Origin: Meiothermus sp.
GTDB taxonomy: Bacteria; Deinococcota; Deinococci; Deinococcales; Thermaceae
Length of the DNA stretch: 37,541 bases
Reading direction: 5' to 3'
Assembly (NCBI RefSeq): GCF_025060375.1
Contig: NZ_JANXCG010000011.1
Span: forward strand, 1-37,541
Both the position numbers and the translations under genes were made by a program. The notes under the pieces are model-generated. The model had not been told where the DNA came from. It saw only the letters and a program-made list of their open reading frames with translations, and ran no database searches. Below are positions 18,997 to 26,643 of this stretch, in pieces (the first letter of the stretch is position 1; each line of letters starts with the position of its first letter).

Positions 18997-19013
18997 CTGC
19001 TCCACTGCGGAGG

Positions 19014-20078
19014 TTACCGCAAGCGGCTCAACACCTCTTGGGCCTCCCTATAGTCGGGCCTAAGCTTGAGGGCCTGCTCACACTGCACCCTGGCCCCCTC
19101 CTTATCCCCCAAAAGCTCGTTGGCGCGGCACAGCCAGTAGCGGTAGACGGGGTTGTTCTGCTCCAGGGCCACCGCCTTGGTAAAGTTGAAGCGGGCCTTC
19201 TGGTAGTCTCTCAACTCCATGTAAACCTGTCCCAGCCCCACGTAGGCGTCAGGGTAGCGCACTGGGGAGAGGGCTACCGCTTGCTGGTAGGAAACCCCTG
19301 CCTGCTGCCAGTCCTTCTTCTCGTAGTAGGCATCCCCCCGCCGCAACCAGGCCTCGGCGTTGCCCGGGCTCAGCACCACCGCCTGGTCGAGGTGCTCAAT
19401 GGCCAGGTCCAGGTTGCCTCGCAGCAGGAGCAGGCTGCCGTACCTAACCCGCAAGGCGGCGTTCTTGGGGGCAGCCTTCACCGCCTCGTCGTAGTTCTTG
19501 AGGGCCTCCTCCCACTTGCCCTGGCGAACGTAGACATCGGCCAGCAAGGCCCGCACCACCGGTTCGTCCTTGAGCGAAAGGGAGCGCTGGAGGGACTCAA
19601 CGGCTTGGTCCAGGCGGTTTTGGTAAACAAGCACAGTACCCCGGGTGGCGTAGATAGGGGCGTACCTGGGGTTGACCCGCTCAGCCTCCCGAAGCACCGC
19701 CAAGGCCTGGTCCAAAAGGCCCTTAGAGGCGTCCCGGTTCTCCGAAAGCAGGTACTGCCGCACGTAAGTCTGGGCCAAGGCCACATAGGCCTGGGTGAAA
19801 CCGCTGTTCAGCGTGATCGCGCGGCGAAGGTTTTCCACCGCCGCAGTGAAGCGGCCCAGCTCGGTCTGAACCCGGGCCAGCAGGTAGAGGTTTTCGGGGG
19901 TGGGTGCGTCCTTGACCGCCCTCTCACACGCCCCAAGGGCTGCCTCGGGGCGCCCGGCGTCGTAAAGCAGGGCGCAAAGGCTGGCCTGGTTTTGCGGCCG
20001 CGAGGTGGGCTGGGCAGGAGCCTGCTGGGCCAGCGCGCCCCCCAAAGCCAGCGCCGTCACCAAAAACCAAAAACGCAT
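19014..20078 (-). CDS. Exported tetratricopeptide-repeat protein
   Basis: 354 residues from ATG 20078, chosen because AGGAGGA precedes it by a good distance and the product starts with a signal peptide (MRFWFLVTALALGGALAQ); an upstream in-frame start at 20141 would hide it. After a linker, about seven to eight TPR units run from residue ~35 to the end, for example AALGACERAVKDAPTPENLYLLARV, DEPVVRALLADVYVRQGKWEEALKNYDEAVKAAP and NAEAWLRRGDAYYEKKDWQQAGVSYQQAVALSP. It is probably a periplasmic scaffold or adaptor; the partner is unknown. It follows hslU by 59 bp and ends at a strong terminator. Confidence 0.88.
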   Translation of the reverse strand: MRFWFLVTALALGGALAQQAPAQPTSRPQNQASLCALLYDAGRPEAALGACERAVKDAPTPENLYLLARVQTELGRFTAAVENLRRAITLNSGFTQAYVALAQTYVRQYLLSENRDASKGLLDQALAVLREAERVNPRYAPIYATRGTVLVYQNRLDQAVESLQRSLSLKDEPVVRALLADVYVRQGKWEEALKNYDEAVKAAPKNAALRVRYGSLLLLRGNLDLAIEHLDQAVVLSPGNAEAWLRRGDAYYEKKDWQQAGVSYQQAVALSPVRYPDAYVGLGQVYMELRDYQKARFNFTKAVALEQNNPVYRYWLCRANELLGDKEGARVQCEQALKLRPDYREAQEVLSRLR

Positions 20079-20137
20079 CGTTTTCCTCCTGATTCGGTCA
20101 AACCATCCACAAGGACAACCGAAAGCGCCGGGCTGCC

Positions 20138-21391
20138 TCACAGGATATAGCGCGACAGATCGGGTGAGGCCAGCACGTTCTTGAGCCGAGCTTCCACATA
20201 CTCCTTGGTGATCTCCACCCGCCCCAAGCAGGTCTGAAATGAAACCTCCTCCAAAACCCGCTCCAAAACGGTGGCCAACCGCCTGGCGCCAATATCTTCC
20301 AACTCTTGGTTAGCTTGGTGAGCAAACCGGGCCACCGCCTCGATGGCCTCAGGGGTGAAGTGGAGTTCCGTCTCATCGGCAGCAAGCAGGGCGCTGTACT
20401 GCTTGATGAGGGAGTTCTCAGGCTCCAGCAAAATCCGTTCAAACTCCTTGGGGCCTAGCGGCTCGAGCTCCACCCGGATTGGGAAACGCCCCTGGAGCTC
20501 CGGAATGAGGTCGGAGGGCTTGGAAACGTGAAAGGCCCCCGCCGCGATGAAGAGCACGTGGTCGGTGGAAAGGGGCCCAAGCCGCGTGGAGACCACCGTA
20601 CCCTCCACGATAGGCAAAAGGTCGCGCTGTACCCCTTCCCCGGAAACATCTGGCCCACCCACGGCACCCTTGCTGCGGGCAACCTTGTCAATCTCGTCTA
20701 TGAAAACGATGCCCTCCTCCTGGGCTCGGCGCAGCGCCTCCTGGGAAGCCTCCTCCCTGTCCACCATCCGCTCGGCCTCCTGGTTCTTCAGCACCTCCAA
20801 CGCCTCGCGCACCCGCATCCGGCGGCGCACCCGGCGCTGGGGCAGCAAGCCCTTGAGCATCTCCTGAAGCCCCTGCATGGACTCACCCCCCAGCATCCCC
20901 ACCATCGGCAGGCGGGCCTCCTCAGCCACTTCCACCTCCACGTACTGGTCGTGGTAGCGGCCGGTGCGCAGCTCCTGGGGCGATATGCGCAGAAGGGCCG
21001 CCACCTGGTCCTCGGCCAGGCTCAGGGCCCGACCCTCCACCTTGGACTTCATCTCCTGCATGACAAGCTGATAGGAGACCTCTGCCAGGTCGCGCACAAT
21101 GGACTCCACGTCGCGGCCCACATAGCCCACCTCGGTAAACTTGGTGGCCTCCACCTTCAAGAAGGGGGCCCCTGCCAGCCGGGCCAACCGCCGGGCAATC
21201 TCGGTCTTGCCCACGCCAGTAGGCCCAATCATCAGGATGTTCTTAGGGGTGACCTCGCGGGCCAGCTCGGGGGGCAGCTTCTTTCGGCGCATCCGGTTGC
21301 GCAGGGCCACTGCTACGGCCCGCTTGGCTGCAGACTGCCCCACGATGTGCTTATCAAGTTCGCGGACAATTTCCGCTGGAGTGAGGTTCAT
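20138..21391 (-). CDS. hslU: HslU, ATPase subunit of HslUV protease
   Basis: 417 residues, an AAA+ unfoldase feeding the HslV peptidase. Seen in order: LTPAEIVRELDKHIVGQSAAKRAVAVALRNR at the N-terminus, Walker A GPTGVGKTE near 57, the pore region GYVGRD near 88, an intermediate domain (roughly 110-225) somewhat shorter than in E. coli, Walker B VFIDEIDKVA near 229, and the C-terminus DLSRYIL, the tail that docks into HslV. It starts 11 bp after the hslV stop, the usual hslVU order. Confidence 0.96.
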   Translation of the reverse strand: MNLTPAEIVRELDKHIVGQSAAKRAVAVALRNRMRRKKLPPELAREVTPKNILMIGPTGVGKTEIARRLARLAGAPFLKVEATKFTEVGYVGRDVESIVRDLAEVSYQLVMQEMKSKVEGRALSLAEDQVAALLRISPQELRTGRYHDQYVEVEVAEEARLPMVGMLGGESMQGLQEMLKGLLPQRRVRRRMRVREALEVLKNQEAERMVDREEASQEALRRAQEEGIVFIDEIDKVARSKGAVGGPDVSGEGVQRDLLPIVEGTVVSTRLGPLSTDHVLFIAAGAFHVSKPSDLIPELQGRFPIRVELEPLGPKEFERILLEPENSLIKQYSALLAADETELHFTPEAIEAVARFAHQANQELEDIGARRLATVLERVLEEVSFQTCLGRVEITKEYVEARLKNVLASPDLSRYIL

Positions 21392-21402
21392 ACCGCTCCT
21401 AT

Positions 21403-21951
21403 TCAGGACGGGGAAGGGTCCCCCAGGCTCAAGACCTGGGTGGGCTGGCCGCTCGTGTAGAGGTCTATCTCACCGGCCAGACGAATCGCCTCACGGGCTA
21501 TTTCAGGGGCTGAGAGGGTGGAGTGCCGCAGCAGGGCCTTGGCTGCGGCCAGAGCGTAAGGTCCCCCGGAACCCACCGCCACCACCGGCTCGTCAGGGCT
21601 CAACACCTCTCCGCTGCCCGAAAGCAGGAGTAGGTTCTCGCGGTCAGCCAGGACGAGCATGGCCTCAAGGTTGCGCAAAACCCGGTCGGTGCGCCAAAGC
21701 TTGGCGGTCTCTATGGCCGCCCGCTGCAGGCTACCCTTAGCCTCCTTCAAGGCCCCTTCAAACTTCTCCAGAAGCGTAAGGGCATCCGCCACCGCCCCGG
21801 CAAAACCCACCAGGACACCCCCACCAACCTCCAGCCGGCGCACCTTGACCGCCCCTGTCTTGAGAACGGTCTGGCCCAGGGTGACCTGACCATCCCCCGC
21901 GATGGCCGTAACCCCGTCCCGCCGCACCGCTACGATGGTGGTTCCGTGCAT
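21403..21951 (-). CDS. hslV: HslV, peptidase subunit of HslUV protease
   Basis: 182 residues from ATG 21951 (GAGG eight bases upstream). The catalytic Thr should be exposed by removal of the short MHG leader, giving TTIVAVRRDGVTAIAGDGQVTLG; a two-residue longer GTG start (21957) would give a CodW-like propeptide. Further proteasome-like blocks are GFAGAVADALTLLEKFE, LWRTDRVLRNLEAMLVLAD and AVGSGGPYALAAAKAL. It forms the dodecameric proteolytic core with HslU, encoded next. Frames extending to 22167 upstream run into the region of lepB and are not real. Confidence 0.95.
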   Translation of the reverse strand: MHGTTIVAVRRDGVTAIAGDGQVTLGQTVLKTGAVKVRRLEVGGGVLVGFAGAVADALTLLEKFEGALKEAKGSLQRAAIETAKLWRTDRVLRNLEAMLVLADRENLLLLSGSGEVLSPDEPVVAVGSGGPYALAAAKALLRHSTLSAPEIAREAIRLAGEIDLYTSGQPTQVLSLGDPSPS

Positions 21952-22027
21952 TTCCACTGCCTCGGAATCTAGCGCCCCACGGTGAAGCCGATATGAGAAG
22001 CCCCCAGCCGGGCAGTTTGAGACCCCC

Positions 22028-22816
22028 TCACCGCTCCAAAGCCCTAAAACCTTCCGGTACCGGCAAGGTCCGGATACGCCCCAGCGGCCACCAGACCGCG
22101 TTGGCCCGGCCAGCAATGGCGCTGGTGGGCACCGGACCAAAGGTACGGGAGTCCTCTGAACCGCCAAAGGTGCGGTTATCCCCCATCACGAAGTAGTAGC
22201 CTGGCTCGAGCTTGAGGGCACTGGTGAAGCAGTGTTCGCCCAATCGGCTTCTGGCCAGGTCCTCCTCCGAAGGGGGCACCAGCATACGCAGGGTAGGCTT
22301 CAGATAGTCGGGCAAAAGCTCTGGAGTAAAGCGCACCTGCTGCTGGGTGATGAGGGCGGTGAGACGGCCATCCCGATAGCAGACCACAGGGTAGCTGTCG
22401 GGGTAGGGCTGAAGCGAGGCGGTGATGTGCAGCTCGTTGAGGGGCTGGCCGTTCACGTAGACCACCCCGTCCCTCAGGCTGACCTCATCGCCCGGCAGAC
22501 CAACAATACGTTTGATGAAAAAGGCCCTGAACTGAAACCCCAAGACCGGAAACTGGGCCACCGCGTTGGGGGTGCCCTCAGGGGGTTTGACGATGGCCAC
22601 CTCGCCGCGCCGCCACTGCATCAGACCAAACCGCACCAGCCAGGTCTCGTACTTGGGCACAAAAACCCGCTCCCCATTCAGTAGGGTAGGGTTCATGGAG
22701 CTGCCCACCACCCCCACCGTGGTAAAGAGAAAAGTGGTGACCAAAAAGGCCAGCAAGAGGGCCTCACCTACCTGGCGGAACCACTCCTTGAAAAGGTACT
22801 CAAGAAACCTACTCAT
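22028..22816 (-). CDS. lepB: Signal peptidase I
   Basis: 262 residues with one N-terminal membrane helix (LLLAFLVTTFLFTTVGVVG). The catalytic Ser is in GSSMNPTL near residue 40 and the Lys in FIKRIVGLPGDEV near 103; the C-terminal box is GDNRTFGGSEDSRTFGPVP. It cleaves Sec and Tat signal peptides at the outer face of the inner membrane, for instance those of the several exported proteins in this window. An insertion of about 60 residues (LQPYPDSYPVVCYRD through RLGEHCF) between the catalytic Lys region and the GDNR box is longer than in minimal enzymes. A -10-like TATGCT lies about 26 bp upstream on the minus strand (22848-22843). Confidence 0.95.
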   Translation of the reverse strand: MSRFLEYLFKEWFRQVGEALLLAFLVTTFLFTTVGVVGSSMNPTLLNGERVFVPKYETWLVRFGLMQWRRGEVAIVKPPEGTPNAVAQFPVLGFQFRAFFIKRIVGLPGDEVSLRDGVVYVNGQPLNELHITASLQPYPDSYPVVCYRDGRLTALITQQQVRFTPELLPDYLKPTLRMLVPPSEEDLARSRLGEHCFTSALKLEPGYYFVMGDNRTFGGSEDSRTFGPVPTSAIAGRANAVWWPLGRIRTLPVPEGFRALER

Positions 22817-22941
22817 CGCAAGGCGTCTCCAGTCCGGCCAATAGCATACCCCAGGGCTACCTCAAATTCCCCTCACGAGCCCGCGGTGGGCCGCACCCTG
22901 AGGCTGCACCGACGGTTTCCCCCGAGCGGACCTGGGCCCAC

Positions 22942-22976
22942 CCCCGCAGGATAGGCGAGCGCAGGACTCTGCGGGG
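22942..22976. repeat. Inverted repeat in the lepB-kinase divergent gap
   Basis: CCCCGCA (22942-22948) and TGCGGGG (22970-22976) can pair over a 21-base loop in the 250-bp gap between divergent lepB and the kinase gene. No T tract follows on either strand. Apart from this and the two -10-like boxes I see nothing else in the gap. Confidence 0.3.
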
Positions 22977-23067
22977 AGCTGAGGAGCAAGCCCAGCCGGT
23001 TCTGCGCGGTTTGGCCAAGGAACACCCAGCCGGTGAAGATTTCGCAAAAGCCTGAAGAGAGAGCAGG

Positions 23068-23073
23068 TATAGT
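23068..23073 (+). promoter_or_regulatory. -10 box of the kinase gene (leaderless start)
   Basis: TATAGT at 23068-23073 is followed by six bases (GTTGGC) and the GTG start at 23080, with no ribosome binding site. A -35 is not recognisable at 16-18 bp. Confidence 0.55.
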
Positions 23074-23079
23074 GTTGGC

Positions 23080-23892
23080 GTGGGGCTGGCCGGCATCACC
23101 TTGGAGGGCCGCTACAAGGTCATCCGTCCCATCGCTCGGGGCTCATTGGCCACGGTCTACCTGGCCTTCGACATTCACGGCACCCCCTATGCCCTAAAGG
23201 TTTTTCCCAAGGGTTTTGAAGGCCGGGCCGAGCGGGAGTGGAGGGTTGGGCAGAAGCTCAAACACCCCCGCATCAACCCCGTGCTGGCCCGCCTCAGCGT
23301 GCCCCAGGAGGGCGGCGAGAACCCTGCCGTGCTGCTTGCCTTTGCTCCGGGAAGCCGGTTTTCCGAGTGGCGCAGGGACAACCCGGGCCGGGTGCTGACG
23401 GTGTTCCGCCACCTGCTCGAGGCCCTGGCCCACATGCACAGCAAAAACCTTGTGCACCGCGACGTAAAGCCAGAAAACCTAGTGGTAGACGGCACCGGCG
23501 ACTCCCGGCTGGTGGATTTCGACCTCTCAGGGCCGGTAGGCGAGCGCTTTAGCCAGCGGGTGCGGCTGGGCACCATCGCCTACATCGCTCCAGAGCAGAT
23601 TCGCGGCCAGTCGCCCACCCCTGCTTCAGACGTCTACTCAGCCGGAATTCTGCTCTACTGGGCGCTCAGCGGCGAACTCCCCTTCACCGGGGAACCAGCT
23701 GAGGTCATGCGGGCCCACCTGAGCAACCTCCCCCCTCCGCTGGTGGCCGCCCCTGAAACCGGGCTGGTGGTTACCCAAGAGCTCCAGGCCTACCTGAACC
23801 GGCTGGTCGCCAAAGACATCCGTCAGCGCTACCCCGACGCCATAGAAGCCCTGCGGGGCCTCGAGGAGATGGGGCTGGCGTGGGCCATCTAG
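23080..23892 (+). CDS. Serine/threonine protein kinase (Hanks type) with DFD motif
   Basis: 270 residues, just a kinase domain with no membrane helix or sensor domain. Seen in order: a relaxed glycine loop (IARGSLATVYLA), the ATP-binding Lys40 in YALKVF, the alpha-C Glu53, the catalytic VHRDVKPEN (126-134), the Mg motif as DFD (146-148) instead of DFG, a short activation segment, YIAPEQI (168-174) and SDVYSAGILLY (183-193). The catalytic Asp, Lys and Asn are all present, so activity is plausible despite the Gly-to-Asp change. The next gene begins 2 bp after its stop, so the pair forms an operon; the kinase substrate is unknown. Confidence 0.9.
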   Translation: MGLAGITLEGRYKVIRPIARGSLATVYLAFDIHGTPYALKVFPKGFEGRAEREWRVGQKLKHPRINPVLARLSVPQEGGENPAVLLAFAPGSRFSEWRRDNPGRVLTVFRHLLEALAHMHSKNLVHRDVKPENLVVDGTGDSRLVDFDLSGPVGERFSQRVRLGTIAYIAPEQIRGQSPTPASDVYSAGILLYWALSGELPFTGEPAEVMRAHLSNLPPPLVAAPETGLVVTQELQAYLNRLVAKDIRQRYPDAIEALRGLEEMGLAWAI

Positions 23893-23894
23893 GC

Positions 23895-24743
23895 ATGCTG
23901 GCCTTCCTCTTCGTGGATGGGCTGGGGCTTTCGCGCGACCCTAGAAGCCCGCTCCAACGCCTGGAGCTCCCCACCCTAAAAGCCCTCAGCCAGGGGTTTG
24001 GCCCCGAGCCCGCCGACCGGCCCGGGCAGGCCTACCGGGTCTTGGACGCCGGGCTTGGCGTGGAGGGGCTGCCCCAGTCCGGTACCGGCCAAACTACCCT
24101 TCTCACCGGCCGCAACGCTGCCCGGATGCTGGGCTTCCACCAGGGCCCCCACCCCCTGCGCAGCCTCCAGGCCCTCCTAGCCCAAGAAAGCCTGCAGGTG
24201 TGGGCCCGAAGGCAGGGCCTGAGGGTGCTCCACGCCAATGGCTACCGGCCGGAGTACCTGGAACGGGCGCAGAGGAGCCGCCGCAACCTCCTATCGGCCT
24301 TTGGCTACGCAGCCCGCTGCGCTGGGCTCGAGCTGCTCCCAGCAGGCCACCCCCTGGCCTTACCGCCGGCTTTCTGGAACGACCCCAAGGCCGCGGGGCG
24401 GCGCTTTGCGGAGCTGGCCCAGGAGCACCACCTGACCATCCTGGAGAACTGGGCCCTAGACTACGCGGCCCACCGGGCCCCGGATGAGCTCGAGGCCCGC
24501 TTCAGCGAACTGGACCGCTTTGTGGAGGGTTTCCTCGAGGCTGCCCCAGCGGCCACCCTGGTCATCGCCGCCGACCACGGCAACGCCGAGGAGCCCTGGC
24601 ACCCCCAGCACACCCGGAACCCCGTGCCCCTTTTGGTGTGTGGGCCTTTGGCCACAACCGTACCACCCATGCGCAGCCTAACCGAACTGGCCCCCTGGGT
24701 GCGAGAGCAACTGAAAAATGGTGGAGCCGGTGGTCGGATTTGA
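23895..24743 (+). CDS. Metalloenzyme-superfamily protein, phosphoglycerate-mutase-like
   Basis: 282 residues from ATG 23895, two bases after the kinase stop. It belongs to the alkaline phosphatase/iPGM superfamily: FVDGLGLS (first metal Asp), SGTGQTTLLTGRNAARMLGFHQGPHP around the Thr/Ser nucleophile region, LDYAAHRAP (the DxxxH-type motif), IAADHGNAEE and HTRNPVPLLVCG with the remaining metal His. It is about half the size of true cofactor-independent PGM, so a phosphatase or phosphotransferase with another substrate is likely. The stop lies inside the antisense of the tRNA-Thr gene, so the last ~8 residues (NGGAGGRI) are encoded by antisense tRNA sequence. Confidence 0.85.
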   Translation: MLAFLFVDGLGLSRDPRSPLQRLELPTLKALSQGFGPEPADRPGQAYRVLDAGLGVEGLPQSGTGQTTLLTGRNAARMLGFHQGPHPLRSLQALLAQESLQVWARRQGLRVLHANGYRPEYLERAQRSRRNLLSAFGYAARCAGLELLPAGHPLALPPAFWNDPKAAGRRFAELAQEHHLTILENWALDYAAHRAPDELEARFSELDRFVEGFLEAAPAATLVIAADHGNAEEPWHPQHTRNPVPLLVCGPLATTVPPMRSLTELAPWVREQLKNGGAGGRI

Positions 24744-24796
24744 ACCGACGGCCGCTCGATTACGAATCGAGTGCTCTACCGCTGAGCTACACCGGC
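24722..24796 (-). tRNA. tRNA-Thr (anticodon CGT)
   Basis: The minus strand folds as a cloverleaf: acceptor GCCGGTG / CACCGGC (24796-24790 with 24732-24726), D arm GCTC...GAGC, anticodon stem CTCGA / TCGAG around loop TTCGTAA, variable CGGCC, and T arm GTCGG-TTCAAAT-CCGAC. The discriminator is T, and CCA is encoded at 24724-24722. Anticodon CGT reads ACG (Thr). The 3' end overlaps the last 22 bp of the convergent metalloenzyme gene. Confidence 0.96.
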
Positions 24797-24806
24797 ATGC
24801 CTGCCT

Positions 24807-24835
24807 ATTCTAGCGGTAAAGGGCCCTGTGGTAAA
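24807..24835 (-). promoter_or_regulatory. Promoter of the tRNA-Thr gene
   Basis: On the minus strand TTTACC (24835-24830), a 17-base spacer and TAGAAT (24812-24807) lie ten bases before the tRNA 5' end. On the opposite strand the same region leads into RNase PH, and TAAAGT (24832-24837), eight bases before its ATG, could be that gene's -10. The two divergent promoters would then share bases. Confidence 0.75.
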
Positions 24836-24845
24836 GTCTCGGGCG

Positions 24846-25577
24846 ATGAGGCGCAAGGACGGCCGCTCAGCTCACGAGCTACGCCCCCTCAGGCTGCAGA
24901 TGGGCTACGTGCAGTACGCGGAGGGCTCGGCCCTGGTCGAGCTGGGCCAGACCCGGGTTCTGGTCAATGTCTCCATCACCGAGGGGGTACCCCGCCACGC
25001 TTCCGGCAAGCAAGGCTGGCTGATGGCCGAGTACAACCTGCTGCCCCGCTCCACCCAGGAGCGCAAGGAGCGCGAGCGACAGAAAATCTCAGGGCGCACT
25101 GCAGAGATACAGCGTTTTTTGGGGCGGGCCTTCCGGGCCGCTTTGGACCTGAACCTGCTGCCCGGGAAGACAGTGGTGGTGGACGCCGACGTGATCCAAG
25201 CCGATGGCGGAACCCGGGTGGCCTCGCTCCTAGGCGGCTACGCGGCGTTGCACATGGCGCTGGACCGGCTGGTGCGGCAGGGAAAGCTGGATGAGTGGCC
25301 CCTAACCGAGTTTGCCGCGGTGAGCGTGGGCTGGATGGGGGACGGCAGTCTGCTCCTTGACCTCACCCGGCTCGAGGACGAAAACGCCTGGGCCGACCTT
25401 ACCGTGGTGGCCACCCAAAGCGGGGACATCATCGAGCTGAACGGTGCAGGCGAGGGCCGGCCGGTGCCCCGCTCCACCTACCAGGCCATGCTCGAGCTGG
25501 GCCTGGAGCGGATCCCCGAGCTGGTGCGGCGGGTCCATGCCCAGCTCAACCCCACCCCTGAGGGGCGGAGCCGCTAA
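24846..25577 (+). CDS. rph: Ribonuclease PH
   Basis: 243 residues, a phosphorolytic 3'-5' exoribonuclease that trims tRNA 3' ends. The ATG at 24846 gives the family start MRRKDGRSAHELRPLRL. Other typical blocks are EGSALVELGQTRVLVNVSI, GWLMAEYNLLPRST, GRTAEIQRFLGRAFRAA, VDADVIQADGGTRVA (phosphate and metal region) and SGDIIELNGAGEGRPV. It lies divergently from a tRNA gene, 49 bp apart. The pyrophosphatase gene that follows one base after its stop is a frequent partner of rph in bacteria. Confidence 0.96.
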   Translation: MRRKDGRSAHELRPLRLQMGYVQYAEGSALVELGQTRVLVNVSITEGVPRHASGKQGWLMAEYNLLPRSTQERKERERQKISGRTAEIQRFLGRAFRAALDLNLLPGKTVVVDADVIQADGGTRVASLLGGYAALHMALDRLVRQGKLDEWPLTEFAAVSVGWMGDGSLLLDLTRLEDENAWADLTVVATQSGDIIELNGAGEGRPVPRSTYQAMLELGLERIPELVRRVHAQLNPTPEGRSR

Positions 25578-25578
25578 G

Positions 25579-26199
25579 ATGGGGAAGATGCGTTTGCTCA
25601 TCGCAACCTCGAACCCAGGCAAGTTCCGCGAGCTCAAAGAGGGGCTGGCCCCCTTAGGGTGGACGCTTTTCTCCCTGCTGGACTATCCCTTCAAAATGCC
25701 CCCAGAGGAAGGGGCTACCTTTGAGGACAACGCGGTGCTGAAAGCGGCCTACGCCGCCAGGCAAAGCGGCCTGCCTACCCTAGCCGACGACTCGGGCCTC
25801 GAGGTGGCCGCCTTGGGGGGTGAGCCTGGGGTCTACTCAGCCCGTTACGGCAACAAGGCGACCGATCTGGAGCGGAACGTGTACCTGCTCGAGCGCCTCA
25901 AGGGGGTGCCCCCAGGAGAGCGCAAGGCCCGGTTCGTGGCGGTCCTGGTCATCGCCTACCCCGACGGCTACATGGAGCTCTACCGCGGGGAAACCGAAGG
26001 GGAAATCCTGGAAGCCCCGCGCGGTGAGTGGGGCTTCGGCTACGACCCCCTTTTCTGGGTGCCCGAAGCGGGCAAAACCTTCGCCGAGATGACCCTGGAG
26101 GAGAAAGCCAGCTACTCCCACCGGGGCAAGGCCCTGAGGGCCCTCGTGGAGGCCCACCGCCTGGGCCTGGCCCGCAAAGAGCAACCCTTGCAGGAGTAA
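25579..26199 (+). CDS. rdgB: Non-canonical purine NTP pyrophosphatase (RdgB/HAM1 family)
   Basis: 206 residues from ATG 25579; the family N-terminus begins at the second ATG (25588), giving MRLLIATSNPGKFRELKEGL, so either could be used. The protein hydrolyses dITP/ITP and XTP to monophosphates, keeping deaminated purines out of DNA. Motifs: TSNPGK, EDNAVLKAAYAARQSGLPTLADDSGLEVAALGG, PGVYSARY, GEWGFGYDPLFWVPEAGKTFAEM and YSHRGKALRAL. It follows rph by one base and is probably co-transcribed. Confidence 0.95.
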   Translation: MGKMRLLIATSNPGKFRELKEGLAPLGWTLFSLLDYPFKMPPEEGATFEDNAVLKAAYAARQSGLPTLADDSGLEVAALGGEPGVYSARYGNKATDLERNVYLLERLKGVPPGERKARFVAVLVIAYPDGYMELYRGETEGEILEAPRGEWGFGYDPLFWVPEAGKTFAEMTLEEKASYSHRGKALRALVEAHRLGLARKEQPLQE

Positions 26200-26234
26200 A
26201 GAAAGGCTAAAAAGCCCCATTAAGGCTTCGGGTT

Positions 26235-26240
26235 TATGCT
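26235..26240 (+). promoter_or_regulatory. -10 box of the cupredoxin gene (leaderless start)
   Basis: TATGCT at 26235-26240 stands six bases (GAGGCC) before the ATG at 26247. A small GGCT-AAAA-AGCC dyad (26205-26216) lies upstream where a -35 would be expected; it may end the rdgB transcript or bind a regulator. Confidence 0.5.
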
Positions 26241-26246
26241 GAGGCC

Positions 26247-26606
26247 ATGCGTGTGTGGAGCATTCTCGGCCTAGCCCTGCTGGCCGTCGGCTGCAGCCCC
26301 AACAGCGGGCTCGAGCCCCGTGCCTGCCAGGTGGTGCAGATGGTGGGCCCCACCCAGCCCTTCCAGCCCGCCCAGGTAACCCTGCGAAAGGGAGGCTGCA
26401 TCGAGTTCGTCAACGCCGACCAAGGGCCGCACGACGCGGTCTCAGCCCCGGGCACATCCTCGGCGCTCCAGTTTGGCACCCGCCGCCTTGCGCCAGGAGA
26501 GCGGCAGAAGGTGGTCTTCAACCTGGCAGGGGAGATAGAGTACATCTGCTCGGTAGACGGGCACGCCCAGCTCGGCATGCGGGGGAAAATCATCGTCCAG
26601 CCCTGA
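26247..26606 (+). CDS. Cupredoxin-like lipoprotein
   Basis: 119 residues. The N-terminus MRVWSILGLALLAVGCSPNSG carries a lipobox (LAVGC, Cys16), so the protein is lipid-anchored outside the cytoplasm. The mature part is a cupredoxin: PFQPAQVTLRKGGCIEFVNAD, the first copper His in GPHDAVS, and the C-terminal loop EYICSVDGHAQLGMRGKIIVQ with Cys, His and Met, the type 1 copper ligand set. This is a blue-copper electron carrier or copper-binding domain. It is a single small gene with its own -10 box, 13 kb from the copper cluster; a link is only thematic. Confidence 0.88.
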   Translation: MRVWSILGLALLAVGCSPNSGLEPRACQVVQMVGPTQPFQPAQVTLRKGGCIEFVNADQGPHDAVSAPGTSSALQFGTRRLAPGERQKVVFNLAGEIEYICSVDGHAQLGMRGKIIVQP

Positions 26607-26643
26607 GTTGCGTCCGCCCGCCCCTTCGGGGCATCATGGGGGC

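Noticed and set aside
19038-20150. 370-residue plus-strand open frame
   Set aside because: It is antisense to the TPR gene, which has a signal peptide, repeats and terminator; the antisense product is low in ordered motifs.
20528-21460. 310-residue plus-strand open frame
   Set aside because: It is antisense to hslU and has the typical His/Leu/Gly composition of shadow frames.
22857-23099. 80-residue minus-strand frame in the lepB-kinase gap
   Set aside because: It runs over the kinase promoter and start, its residues are Arg/Ser/Pro-rich, and no start signal is visible.
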